From NCBI RefSeq assembly GCF_002216005.1, contig NZ_NIQC01000003.1, forward strand, positions 62,001 through 126,000: a DNA stretch of 64,000 nt, read 5' to 3'. Positions 35,846 to 46,026 of the stretch are shown here, piece by piece (positions within the stretch are counted from its first letter, which is position 1; every line of letters begins with the position of its first letter). A program made the translations under genes and the position numbers. The stretch comes from Natranaerobius trueperi. Lineage in GTDB: Bacteria > Bacillota > Natranaerobiia > Natranaerobiales > Natranaerobiaceae. The notes under the pieces are model-generated. The model saw nothing but the letters and a program-made list of their open reading frames with translations, did no database searches and was not told where the DNA came from.

Positions 35846-36529
35846 ATGAAAAACGAGGAGCTAACAATTGGTATCATAGCGGGAACCCCTATAGATACAC
35901 AAATGGGGAATGAGTTTTTCAAAAATCATGGTGTTAATACTATAGGTAAAGAAATTGCAACAACTCCAGAAGAAGCAACTACCTTACAGGTTTTACACCA
36001 AGAACAACTAGAACAAAAGGTTGTAGAAAGAATTGAAACCCTAAAAGAACAAAAAAAAATCCAGTCAATTTGCATCTTTTTTAATTCTTTAAGTACAGCT
36101 ATAAATAGTAACACTATCTCAAGTAAGACTCGGCTTAATATTGTTACTCCTCTCGGATCATATCATGATATCGCAACTAGATATAATAATATTGGTGTTT
36201 TAGGAGCGAACTGTCAGGCGGTTAAAGGTATAGAAGAAATTATTAAAAAAGTAAACCAAGGTGCACATGTTGTAGGTACAGGAACTTTAAAATTAGTAAA
36301 GGCCATAGAAAAGAAGGAAAAACCAGTACAAATAATAGAAGATACAGGCATAGCTTCTCTACTTAAGTTTTATGAAAAATCTAAAGTAGATACATTGATA
36401 TTAGGTTGTACCCATTTTCCTTATATAAAAAAAGAACTTACTAAAAGGACAACAATTAAAATATTTGACCCTGCAGAGGATATGTTAAGAAGAATCCAAT
36501 TTGATACTTCTGAGCGGATGATTGTATGA
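35846..36529 (+). CDS. Asp/Glu/hydantoin racemase superfamily protein lacking the first catalytic Cys
   Basis: The 227-residue protein has the double alpha/beta fold landmarks of aspartate/glutamate racemases: IGIIAGTPIDTQMGNEFF at the N-terminus and LGCTHFPYIKKEL near the C-terminus with the second catalytic Cys. At the first catalytic site, where racemases have CNT, it reads IFFNSLSTA: the Asn is kept but Cys is replaced by Phe, although a Cys lies two residues earlier (SICIFF). Loss of one Cys is known in the one-base arylmalonate decarboxylase branch, so the reaction may differ from racemisation. It lies 14 bases after metQ and overlaps the amidohydrolase gene by 4 bases. Confidence 0.8.
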   Translation: MKNEELTIGIIAGTPIDTQMGNEFFKNHGVNTIGKEIATTPEEATTLQVLHQEQLEQKVVERIETLKEQKKIQSICIFFNSLSTAINSNTISSKTRLNIVTPLGSYHDIATRYNNIGVLGANCQAVKGIEEIIKKVNQGAHVVGTGTLKLVKAIEKKEKPVQIIEDTGIASLLKFYEKSKVDTLILGCTHFPYIKKELTKRTTIKIFDPAEDMLRRIQFDTSERMIV

Positions 36530-37785
36530 GTATCAATCGTTTAAAGGAAGACTTAATTGAACTAGGTAGACTTGGTCGAAAAAACCAAGTAGAAACTAGA
36601 AATTATGAAGATTTAGATATGGATAAAGGTTTATGGCGACTTGAGGGAAATGAACAAAGCAAAGTTTCTAAAGACTTTATTATATCAAAAATGAAAGAAG
36701 CTGGTTTAGAAGTTAGGTTTGATCGTGTAGGAAACATTTTTGGTAGAAAGGTTGGGACTGACCCTAATAAAAGAGCTGTCATGTCTGGCTCTCATTTGGA
36801 CTCTGTAAAAAATGGTGGTCAGTTTGATGGTCCACTAGGAGTTATAAGTGTATTAGAGGCTATAAGAATTATGAACGAAGAAGGCTTTCAAAACGAGCGA
36901 CCAATTGAACTTAGCATTTTTGTTGGTGAAGAAGGTTCAGCTTTTTATCAAGGATTAATTGGTAGTGAAGTGTTAGTTGGAGATAAAACATATGATGAAG
37001 TTGAGAAGATAAAAAACGATGAAGGTAAACCCTTAAAAGAAGTTTTAAAAGATTATAGAAGTGATTATGAATTTGACATAAATAGTGTTGAGTACTTCAT
37101 TGAACTGCACCCTGAACAAGGACCAGTACTCTATAATGAAAACACTCCCATCGGTATTGTAGAAGAAATTACCGGTATAACATGGGTGAAAGCAGTTATT
37201 TATGGTCAAGAAAACCATTCAGGAACAACACCTATGAACTCTAGAAAGGATCCATTAGTTGCTGCCTCTGATGTAGTATCTTTTACTGATGAACGTGTTA
37301 AGGAATTATTATCTAAAAAAGGTGGGCAAACAGTTGCTACTGTTGGTAAGTTTGAGGTATATCCATCAGCAACAAATATTATACCAGGAGAAGTAGAGTT
37401 AGGTATAGATATCAGGGATAAGGTGGATGAAAATATAAAGCTTATTCGAAATGATATTATTAAAACTATAGATGGATTAGAATCAAAATATCAAGTAAAG
37501 ACTCAAGTAGAAACTCTTTTTCACAAACCACCAAGTCCATGTTCAAAAGAGGTGGTAGAAGCTATCTATAAGGCTTCAGAAACACTAAACATTCAGACTA
37601 GAAGAATGAGTAGTGGAGCAGCTCATGACGCCCAAAATATTGCGAAAAAAGTTAAAACCGCTATGATTTTTGTACCCAGTGTTGATGGTATTAGTCATTC
37701 ACCTTTTGAGTGGAGTAGATGGGAAGATCTTGAAAAAGGAGTTAATGTTCTTACTCAAACTTTAAAAAACTTATCTCAATATTAA
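36526..37785 (+). CDS. M20-family N-carbamoyl-L-amino-acid hydrolase/allantoate deiminase-like enzyme
   Basis: The 419-residue metalloenzyme carries the M20 ligands in GSHLDSVKNGGQFDGPLGV (His and Asp), FVGEEGSAFY (Glu pair), FIELHPEQGPVLY and the C-terminal MSSGAAHDAQNIAK. The lid domain has VEEITGITWVKAVIYGQENHSG. The family (HyuC, AllC, UAH) hydrolyses N-carbamoyl or ureido groups of amino acids. Under a SAM riboswitch with metNIQ its substrate may be N-carbamoyl- or another N-substituted methionine. It overlaps the racemase-like gene by ATGA and ends the operon at a strong terminator. Confidence 0.85.
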   Translation: MSINRLKEDLIELGRLGRKNQVETRNYEDLDMDKGLWRLEGNEQSKVSKDFIISKMKEAGLEVRFDRVGNIFGRKVGTDPNKRAVMSGSHLDSVKNGGQFDGPLGVISVLEAIRIMNEEGFQNERPIELSIFVGEEGSAFYQGLIGSEVLVGDKTYDEVEKIKNDEGKPLKEVLKDYRSDYEFDINSVEYFIELHPEQGPVLYNENTPIGIVEEITGITWVKAVIYGQENHSGTTPMNSRKDPLVAASDVVSFTDERVKELLSKKGGQTVATVGKFEVYPSATNIIPGEVELGIDIRDKVDENIKLIRNDIIKTIDGLESKYQVKTQVETLFHKPPSPCSKEVVEAIYKASETLNIQTRRMSSGAAHDAQNIAKKVKTAMIFVPSVDGISHSPFEWSRWEDLEKGVNVLTQTLKNLSQY

Positions 37786-37786
37786 C

Positions 37787-37826
37787 AGAGAAATCCCCTC
37801 CTACAGTACTAGGAGGGGATTTCTCT
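37787..37826 (+). terminator. Strong intrinsic terminator of the S-box operon
   Basis: A perfect 16-bp stem, AGAGAAATCCCCTCCT with its complement AGGAGGGGATTTCTCT, encloses an 8-base loop just after the last gene. Confidence 0.9.
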
Positions 37827-38021
37827 AACCTTCTAAAAGTTTCAATCATTGTTTAAACGAACCCATGATAGTCAGCTTCTCATGATCTTACACCATTAGT
37901 TTTTTTCACTTTCTATTTAAATCCATATTGGATTTGAAAGTTTTTGTTCAATGGTTTGCAGGTAATTATTTAATATATTAAGAATAATGTAAGAATAACA
38001 GGATTACAAGGGGAGAGTAAT

Positions 38022-38984
38022 TTGGTTTTAAAAGATGCGTTAAAACAGTTACAAAAAAACTATAAAGTTATAGCTATACCTCTCATAATTGATATATTAC
38101 TACTAATGATTATTTACTTACCGCTAATATTTAAAGGTGTTAGGGACATTGATATAGGTAAGGATCCCTTTAATTTCAAGATATTTACAAGTGTATCAAT
38201 ACCACCTTCAATAACAGATGTAATGGATATTAACTTTTCTGTAAATGAAATAACTAATTTTAATTTGGGTGAGTATAACCTGAACATGTTTGATTCGTTT
38301 ATATTATCTGGAGCTATAATTATTATTGTTGTGATATTTTTTATTCTATTAGGTTTTGTTGCTACTTCACTAGTTAAAGCGGGATTTCTAGGAACAATTA
38401 AAGATGGTTTTAATAATGCTCCTAAAGCTAGCTTTAATAGATTTACTGTTAATGCTAAACTTCATTTTTGGAATATATTAAAATATCAGTTAATGTTAAC
38501 TGGTGTTATTTTATTAGGTATTCTTTTTATGATTATCTTAATTTTTACATCTATAAGTTTTTTTGATGTATTAAACTTTACTAGTATTTTGTCCTTTGTT
38601 TTAGGTTTTGGTCTATTTATGTTACTTATCTTATTAGTGATTTTAATTTTAACAATCTTATTGGTATTTACTCCTTACGCAATTGTTGATGATAATTTAC
38701 CACCAATTAAAGCTATAGTAACTTCATTTAAAACTGTAAAAAGATATTTATGGGTTGTACTATTACATTTACTTATTATTTGGTTATTAACAATTGTTGC
38801 AAGTATAATTGTTAATATTGTAGGATCAGTTTCAATAATAGTAGCAACTTTAGTATTTACTCCTATAGGGACTTATCTTATTTTCATAATATATCAATTG
38901 TATCGAAAACTGAACGAAAAGCCCTCTTTTAAAAGAAGAAGGAGGAGAAAAAGAAGATTAATAAAAAAACGTCTTAGAAGATAA
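38022..38984 (+). CDS. Multi-pass membrane protein of unknown function with polybasic tail
   Basis: A 320-residue protein with about six membrane helices (IAIPLIIDILLLMIIYLPLI; FILSGAIIIIVVIFFILLGF; and further ones to residue ~295) and the TPYAIVDDNLPPIKAIVTSF motif, common in membrane proteins annotated DUF4013-like or as glycerophosphoryl-type membrane domains. The C-terminus is strikingly basic (KRRRRRKRRLIKKRLRR). The start is TTG, behind GGGGAGAG. It lies 23 bases ahead of glpK, so it may be co-transcribed, but a role in glycerol uptake is not shown. Confidence 0.65.
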   Translation: MVLKDALKQLQKNYKVIAIPLIIDILLLMIIYLPLIFKGVRDIDIGKDPFNFKIFTSVSIPPSITDVMDINFSVNEITNFNLGEYNLNMFDSFILSGAIIIIVVIFFILLGFVATSLVKAGFLGTIKDGFNNAPKASFNRFTVNAKLHFWNILKYQLMLTGVILLGILFMIILIFTSISFFDVLNFTSILSFVLGFGLFMLLILLVILILTILLVFTPYAIVDDNLPPIKAIVTSFKTVKRYLWVVLLHLLIIWLLTIVASIIVNIVGSVSIIVATLVFTPIGTYLIFIIYQLYRKLNEKPSFKRRRRRKRRLIKKRLRR

Positions 38985-39001
38985 AACTATAAGGAGAGTA
39001 G

Positions 39002-40504
<1,503 letters not shown>

Positions 40505-40599
40505 TATTTATTGACTCTTCCCTTAAAGATATGTGTCAGATATAATAGAAAAGGGGTATTTTAATATCCTCCCATGTTAAGGACATTGGGGGGCTAACT

Positions 40600-41301
40600 G
40601 TGGTGTATAACTATAAATCATCGTTTGATGAAACGAGACAGGACCTTATGAGAAACTTTTTTTTAGATTTAAGTACTAAAGGTACCAATAAAAGCTTTAA
40701 AAGAGGAAACTATATTGATATACCTTCAGGTACTACTTTTGGGATAGTAGTTGATGGAAGGGTTAAAGAATCTATTTATGGACAAAATGGTGAAGAAAAA
40801 ATATTGTATATCTTACAACCCGGTGAAATTTTTGGTGAAATAACATATTTTGGAAAAGGAGAAGATTATCTTAACACTGTTTGCCTAGAAAACTGTAGAG
40901 TATCTTTTATAGAAAAAGAATACTTAGAATCCATGTTAGTTAATGACCCAGAGGGATATAGTTTTGTGTTCCATAGCATTATTAGAAAATTTAGGATTTT
41001 GATGTATCAAATGTCAAATATGACTTTTAATACAGCTGTTGAACAGTTAGCTGATACCCTCTATCGCCTTAAAACACAACAAGGAAAAAACAGATCAGGA
41101 GAGTGGGAAATAGCAATTCATTTAACTCATCAACAATTAGCTAATTTGATCGGATGCTCTAGAGTTACAGTTACAAGAGGGTTAAATGATTTTTGCAAGG
41201 AAGGAATTATTGAAATAAAAAAGAAAAAGATTATAATTAAAGATTTAGATAGACTAAATGACATACGTAATAGTCATGAAAATAACCCGCCTCAAGTCTA
41301 A
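40600..41301 (+). CDS. Crp/Fnr-family transcriptional regulator
   Basis: The 233-residue protein has a cyclic-nucleotide-binding-like beta-roll (IPSGTTFGIVVDGRVKESI, ILYILQPGEIFGEITYF) and a C-terminal winged helix (LTHQQLANLIGCSRVTVTRGLNDF). It lacks the Cys cluster of Fnr and the full cAMP-binding set, so its ligand is unknown. The start is GTG behind GGGGGG; two GTG codons are adjacent. It lies 95 bases after glpK. A strong terminator follows, behind which a group II intron is inserted. Confidence 0.9.
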   Translation: MVYNYKSSFDETRQDLMRNFFLDLSTKGTNKSFKRGNYIDIPSGTTFGIVVDGRVKESIYGQNGEEKILYILQPGEIFGEITYFGKGEDYLNTVCLENCRVSFIEKEYLESMLVNDPEGYSFVFHSIIRKFRILMYQMSNMTFNTAVEQLADTLYRLKTQQGKNRSGEWEIAIHLTHQQLANLIGCSRVTVTRGLNDFCKEGIIEIKKKKIIIKDLDRLNDIRNSHENNPPQV

Positions 41302-41313
41302 AGGCGGGTTATT
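41281..41313 (+). terminator. Intrinsic terminator after the Crp-family gene; intron target
   Basis: A 12-bp stem AATAACCCGCCT / AGGCGGGTTATT with a 9-base loop. The intron begins within about five bases, as with the first intron in this window. Confidence 0.85.
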
Positions 41314-41317
41314 AAGC

Positions 41318-41835
41318 GTTTGCCCTGCATGAGCCGCAGCTAGGCGGTGAAAGTCCGTTACAGGCTTGGTGGTAGGAACTGTTAGCAGATGTCCTACTAC
41401 CAAAGGCACTCCGCAAGGTGGAAACCTGTCCCCATTACTTAGTAATGTTCATTACAGGCTGGTTAGGTTATTTTGCCATTGCAGATATGAAGAAAAGAAT
41501 TACTGCTCTTAACGAATGGATTAGGCGTAGAATTCGAATGTACTTGTGGAAGCAGTGGAAGAAAATAAGTGCGAGGTTTAAGAACCTCAGACGACTTGGA
41601 ATAACTAAAGGTAAAGCCTGGGAAGGGGCGAACACTCGGAAAGGGTGTTGGCGAATAGCCAATAGCTGGATATTATCAAGGTCATTAACAAATAAATACC
41701 TCGCATCAGTTGGATATGATGACATATCCAAAAGATACGAGGCATTGCACTCAAATCATTGAACCGCCAAGTACCGAACGATACGCTTGAGTGGTGTGTG
41801 AGGTCGGTAGATAAATTAATTATCTACCGACTATT
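41318..41835 (+). mobile_element. Group II intron, strongly deleted derivative
   Basis: The 5' part (GTTTGCCCTGCATGAGCCGC and GGCGGTGAAAGTCCGTTACAG) resembles the start of a bacterial group II intron. The 3' part has a domain V-like hairpin at ~41762-41797 (GAACCGCCAAGTACC ... GAGTGGTG) and a long domain VI stem (GGTCGGTAGATAA / TTATCTACCGAC). The middle holds a maturase fragment. Total length is only ~520 bases. It lies directly behind a terminator hairpin, as class C introns do. The boundaries are approximate. Confidence 0.75.
41411..41762 (+). pseudogene. Deleted group II intron maturase (RT fragment plus domain X)
   Basis: A short piece reading GGNLSPLLSNVH is the conserved RT5 region (GGxxSPLLxNI). 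It is joined by deletion and frameshift to GWLGYFAIADMKKRITALNE and WIRRRIRMYLWKQWKK, the C-terminal maturase domain. The catalytic YADD sequence and everything before RT5 are missing. Confidence 0.75.
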
Positions 41836-41842
41836 CGATTGA

Positions 41843-42487
41843 TTAGAATATTTTACCTTCTGTTGTTTTAATATCATCTTCGTTCTTTATACAAGCTTCT
41901 ATTGCGTAGTAAAGTGCGTCTGTGATATCTTTTAAAGACATACTTGGCTTATTTGGTTTTGTAACAACTTGTGAGGGGATGAATGGTACATGGATAAATC
42001 CACCTTTTTTAGTTGAATTAGTTTGCTTTATATAGTGAAGCACTCCATACATTATATGGTTACAAACAAAAGTACCAGCAGTATTTGAGACAGAAGCCGG
42101 GAGACCATTATCTTTAATATTTTTTGACATAGCTTTTATAGGTAAATTAGAAAAATAAGCTGGTTCACCATCTTTTTTAATTGTTCGATCTATTGGTTGT
42201 TTGCCTTCATTGTCTGCAATTCTAGCATCGTCAATATTGATAGCTACTCTTTCTATAGTTATATCAAATCTTCCCCCAGCTTGTCCTATACAAATAATAA
42301 TATCTGGATCCCACTTATCAATCATTTTAGTTACTTCTTCTATAGATTTGTCAAATACTGTAGGTACTTGACAAATCTTAATAGTGCCATTACTAATTTT
42401 ATCAGGGAGTTCTTTAACTGCCTCCCAAGAAGGGTTGATACTATCCTCTCCAAAAGGGTCAAATCCTGTTAATAATACCTTTTTCAT
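41843..42487 (-). CDS. pcp: Pyroglutamyl-peptidase I (pyrrolidone-carboxylate peptidase)
   Basis: A 214-residue C15 cysteine peptidase. [20 protein letters not shown] is the conserved N-terminus. The catalytic triad is Glu in [13 protein letters not shown], Cys in [19 protein letters not shown] and His in KGGFIHVPF. It removes N-terminal 5-oxoproline from peptides. RBS AGGAGG lies at good spacing. It is the last gene of a three-gene operon with two membrane proteins (DUF969, DUF979), a known neighbourhood thought to import or handle 5-oxoproline peptides. Confidence 0.95.
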   Translation of the reverse strand: MKKVLLTGFDPFGEDSINPSWEAVKELPDKISNGTIKICQVPTVFDKSIEEVTKMIDKWDPDIIICIGQAGGRFDITIERVAINIDDARIADNEGKQPIDRTIKKDGEPAYFSNLPIKAMSKNIKDNGLPASVSNTAGTFVCNHIMYGVLHYIKQTNSTKKGGFIHVPFIPSQVVTKPNKPSMSLKDITDALYYAIEACIKNEDDIKTTEGKIF

Positions 42488-42510
42488 ATTTGATTCCTCC
42501 TAATGTAAAA

Positions 42511-43425
42511 TTAAAAAGCCCAAAACATCATTAATGCTATATGAATTGCTAGTAATATAAAAGCTACTGCCATTTGAGTTTTTATTACTTTATTTTTATC
42601 ATCCATCTCTAAAATAGCTACAGGTACAATGTTAAAGTTTGCAGCCATAGGTGTTAAAAGAGTACCACAAAAACCAGCTGTCATACCAAGTGCTCCAACA
42701 ACTATAGGATCTGCACCAAGTTCAAGTACAAAAGGTACTCCAATTCCAGCTGTTATAACAGCAAAAGCTGCAAAAGCATTTCCCATAATCATAGTAAAGA
42801 CAGCCATTCCTATACAGTATGCGATAACACCGAATAATAAATTACCTTCAGGTACAACTGTGTAAATTCCCTGTGAAATCACTTTTCCAACTTGTGCTTC
42901 ATTGAAAAGAGACCCAAGTGCTGCTAATAATTGAGGTAAGATACTAACAGCACCTATTAACTGTAATAGTCTACTCCCTTCATGGCTAAGTTCGCTTGGT
43001 TTTGCCTTAGTTAAAAAAACACCCATTAAAGTAGCTACAATTGCTCCGATTCCAAGTCCTATTAACCCATTTAAACCAGTAAACTGTGCTATACCAAATG
43101 CAAGTAGTGCTATTGAAACAGCAGGTACAAACAAAATACTACCTATTTCTTGTGATTTTTGTTCTTTAAACTTTTCAGATGATTCAGCTAAACTTGAAAA
43201 ACTAACTTGTTTAGTTACAGTTAATATTCCAAGCATTACTACTAATAACCCAACGATCATCGGAGGAAGAACCTTTCCAAACATAAAAGTTATAGCAACT
43301 ATTACCCAAAATATTCCGGTACCAACACGAGCCTGATTGTTTTTATCCTGCAGTGACATAAATGCAGTAATTAATGCAACTAATCCACATAAAAAGTACA
43401 AAACTTCTAATAAAATGTCTTCCAT
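42511..43425 (-). CDS. DUF979 family membrane protein
   Basis: A 304-residue, very hydrophobic protein with about nine helices, including VFTMIMGNAFAAFAVITAGI and TAGFCGTLLTPMAANFNIVP, which are conserved in DUF979. DUF969 and DUF979 genes are almost always adjacent and often next to pcp, and are thought to form a transport system of the permease type. It overlaps the DUF969 gene by one base (TAATG-type junction). Confidence 0.88.
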   Translation of the reverse strand: MEDILLEVLYFLCGLVALITAFMSLQDKNNQARVGTGIFWVIVAITFMFGKVLPPMIVGLLVVMLGILTVTKQVSFSSLAESSEKFKEQKSQEIGSILFVPAVSIALLAFGIAQFTGLNGLIGLGIGAIVATLMGVFLTKAKPSELSHEGSRLLQLIGAVSILPQLLAALGSLFNEAQVGKVISQGIYTVVPEGNLLFGVIAYCIGMAVFTMIMGNAFAAFAVITAGIGVPFVLELGADPIVVGALGMTAGFCGTLLTPMAANFNIVPVAILEMDDKNKVIKTQMAVAFILLAIHIALMMFWAF

Positions 43426-44096
43426 TAGCTATCCCCCCGTTCGTTTTTTTGCAATTTTCTATCTAACATAAAGCACTGTATAACACCAATTATAGTAGCT
43501 ATTATTGCGATAGGAATTGAGGCCATAGCAATTTCTATTGCACTAACATCATATCCTAAGTCTTGAAGTGTTCCAACAATTAATAAAGTACCACCAGAGG
43601 CTACAAAAACATTTTGACCATAAAAGTTACCATAATTCTCTACTGCTCCACTTAATCCTTTAATTTCTTGAAGGCTAGCATTACTTAAATTAGGATACTT
43701 TTCACGGGCTGCCCCTTCTGCCATTGGTAAGATAAGAGGTCGTATAAATTGTGGGTGTCCTCCTACTCTAACGGAAAAAGCAGATGCTAAAGTTCTAAAT
43801 ACAGTATAAATAGCTAAGACCTTACCTGTAGTAATTCCTTTGATTCTACCTATGAGATATGCTGCGCGTTGTCTAAGACCATACCTCTCTAAGATTCCAA
43901 TTGCCGGTAATGTAACTAAAAATACTGACATATACCTATTTTCTACAAAAGCTTCACCTAGGATAATTAAAACTTCACTAATTTCAATGCCGGCTACCAG
44001 TCCTGTTACTATTCCAGCTGTTAAGACTACTCCTAAAATGTCTAGTCTAAAATAAAACCCTAAAACTATAATTAGTACTCCAATCAACCTGATCAC
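43425..44096 (-). CDS. DUF969 family membrane protein
   Basis: The 223-residue protein has about five helices and the conserved motifs VTLPAIGILERYGLRQRAAY, VRVGGHPQFIRPLILPMAEG and ENYGNFYGQNVFVASGGTLL of DUF969. It is the first gene of the operon with DUF979 and pcp. A role in uptake of pyroglutamate or its peptides is inference from context. Confidence 0.88.
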   Translation of the reverse strand: MIRLIGVLIIVLGFYFRLDILGVVLTAGIVTGLVAGIEISEVLIILGEAFVENRYMSVFLVTLPAIGILERYGLRQRAAYLIGRIKGITTGKVLAIYTVFRTLASAFSVRVGGHPQFIRPLILPMAEGAAREKYPNLSNASLQEIKGLSGAVENYGNFYGQNVFVASGGTLLIVGTLQDLGYDVSAIEIAMASIPIAIIATIIGVIQCFMLDRKLQKNERGDS

Positions 44097-44655
44097 AAAA
44101 ATCCCTCCTTATACTTTTTTCTAACGTTATATTACCAATGTTTAAAAATTAATTCTGTAAACTAGACTACAAATTTAAAAATTTAATACATTAAAGTAAA
44201 ATAATTTATTAAGAAGGTTTTTAACCAATAAATTTATAAATAGATAATATTGATTCACCGAGTACTGAATTTGGGGAGATGATGTTTTTACAGATGGTTG
44301 ATTTTATATTAGATCTTCCTGACTCTGTAGAATCACATAGAAGTAGAGTATGAAGTGTGGAACCTTAATAATATCATTTTATTATTAATTATTTTAGCTG
44401 TAGGTGTAATAGCAATAGTTTATTTCAGTATGTATAAATTTAAAAACAAAAATAATGTTTATTAAAGTGCTTAAGGCACCTTTTTTTATATGTAAATCAT
44501 GAAATCGTGAATAAATAAACAGATCTAAAGACAATTCCATTAGGTAGGACCAAAGAACTATTGTCTAACCTTGTCAAATTGTCTGTCTTTTCACCATAGA
44601 ATCATGTACAAATATAAGTTGGATGGTATAATAATATCAAACAGGAATAATCGGG
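44097..44655. other. Intergenic region with a frameshifted small membrane-protein remnant
   Basis: From ATG ~44282 (after GGGGAGATG) a frame runs 24 codons and stops. Downstream in another frame lies a membrane helix with basic tail, EVWNLNNIILLLIILAVGVI then KFKNKNNVY and stop at ~44465. These may be halves of one broken small gene. A weak hairpin with seven T follows (44467-44487). TGTACA (44605) and TATAAT (44627-44632), 16 bases apart, are a plausible promoter for the surface-protein operon. Confidence 0.4.
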
Positions 44656-44664
44656 GTGATATGG

Positions 44665-46026
44665 ATGAATAAGGCAATAATTATAGTTATTAGTTTTTTA
44701 TTATTAGGTACTTCTAATATCTTGTTTGCAGTTGAAGAAAAAAGACCAGAAGTAGTTGATAGATGGCCGTATGGGGATGAGTACTATAATGAAGATAATA
44801 TTGACTATATTAAAATTACTTTTGATGATGAAAAGGAAAATTTAGAGTTTTTAGGTATAGCTGATTTACGAGATGTACAAGTTATACCTGAAACAATTGG
44901 ATCGAATCGTGTTGATTTAGAGTTATTAAATGATCCAGATAAATTAGAAGAAAAATTTGTAGTTAAAGATAGTTCAGATGATAAATTACATATAAAGATT
45001 CCTGTTACTAACTTAGTCCCTGATACTACCTATGAGGTTATCTTTCCTAGTGGTGTAGTTATGAATTCTTTAGAAAATGTTACAAATGAGGAAATCAAAT
45101 GGGAGTTTGAAACTATTCATTACCCTAGAGTGACAACTGAAGACTTTTCAAAGCGTAATTTTTCTGAAGACTATAGCTATTCTGAGAGGCTAAGGATAGA
45201 TGCAGATAAGATTTTAGGACAAGATGTTGATGTTTACTTTAATAATAGAAAAGCCCATGAAGTTGAAGTTGATACAGATGACGATGATAACCGTTATTTA
45301 GAGGTTTTGTTACCTCGATATAATCGATTAGAGCCCGGGATATATGATGTTTTAATAAAAAATTCAGATGATCATAAGACAAAAATATATGGAGCTGTAA
45401 GTATCATAGAATCGAAACATAATGATTTTATTCCTAAGGAAGATACAAGAGTTACTGATCGTGTTCGCCAGGGTAAGATTGTAGAGGAAGTAGGAAAAAG
45501 CAAGAAAACCCTTGAAGTTAGTAGATACTATAGTAATTGGCATTCATTGAATTTTAATCTTGATGATTTTATGTCTCCAAATACTAGGGAACGTGTTCTA
45601 TCTTGGATTAAAAGGGAAGATGATAGATTAGATTTGATAGATTTAATATATCAAGGATTTGAATACTCTTTTATTGGACTAGACCTAGATAGTGATTATA
45701 AACGTGATGATGTTCAGTTAACTATCGAGAAAGTTGGTTCCCATAGAAAATCTTATTTAAAAAACAGGTTAAATGATTATGTTATAAAATCTGATTTTTA
45801 TGAGTTATCCAAAGAGAACTTACTAATAGATTTTGTAACTTTAGAAATACCTTTCGAAAGTTATGAAAGTGATGAATTAAAGGTACTAAGGTTTGATGAA
45901 GATAATAGACAATGGACTGAAGATGGTATCTATTTTCCACAAATTCACAAAAGAGATCAACTAGTAAAAATAATAGCTGATGAATTGGGAACTTTTGTGG
46001 TTGTATCTGAAGGGAGGAATCAATAA
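44665..46026 (+). CDS. Secreted acidic surface protein, first gene of the IPT/TIG-SLH operon
   Basis: About 453 residues. I chose ATG 44665, 8 bases after GGGG, over GTG 44656. The signal peptide is AIIIVISFLLLGTSNILFA. Residues ~30-140 look like a bacterial Ig-like/SbsA-type domain (VPDTTYEVIFPSGVVMNSLE). The C-terminal ~190 residues share a pattern with the C-terminus of the next, giant protein: a LRFDEDNRQWTEDG strand followed by IIADELGTFVVVSEG. No family assignment beyond that. Its stop overlaps the next start by one base, so the genes are coupled. Very acidic, and likely retained at the cell surface. Confidence 0.7.
   Translation: MNKAIIIVISFLLLGTSNILFAVEEKRPEVVDRWPYGDEYYNEDNIDYIKITFDDEKENLEFLGIADLRDVQVIPETIGSNRVDLELLNDPDKLEEKFVVKDSSDDKLHIKIPVTNLVPDTTYEVIFPSGVVMNSLENVTNEEIKWEFETIHYPRVTTEDFSKRNFSEDYSYSERLRIDADKILGQDVDVYFNNRKAHEVEVDTDDDDNRYLEVLLPRYNRLEPGIYDVLIKNSDDHKTKIYGAVSIIESKHNDFIPKEDTRVTDRVRQGKIVEEVGKSKKTLEVSRYYSNWHSLNFNLDDFMSPNTRERVLSWIKREDDRLDLIDLIYQGFEYSFIGLDLDSDYKRDDVQLTIEKVGSHRKSYLKNRLNDYVIKSDFYELSKENLLIDFVTLEIPFESYESDELKVLRFDEDNRQWTEDGIYFPQIHKRDQLVKIIADELGTFVVVSEGRNQ

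Noticed and set aside
40511-40546. TTGACT ... TATAAT as promoter of the Crp-family gene
   Set aside because: The spacer is 24 bases, too long for a sigma-A promoter.
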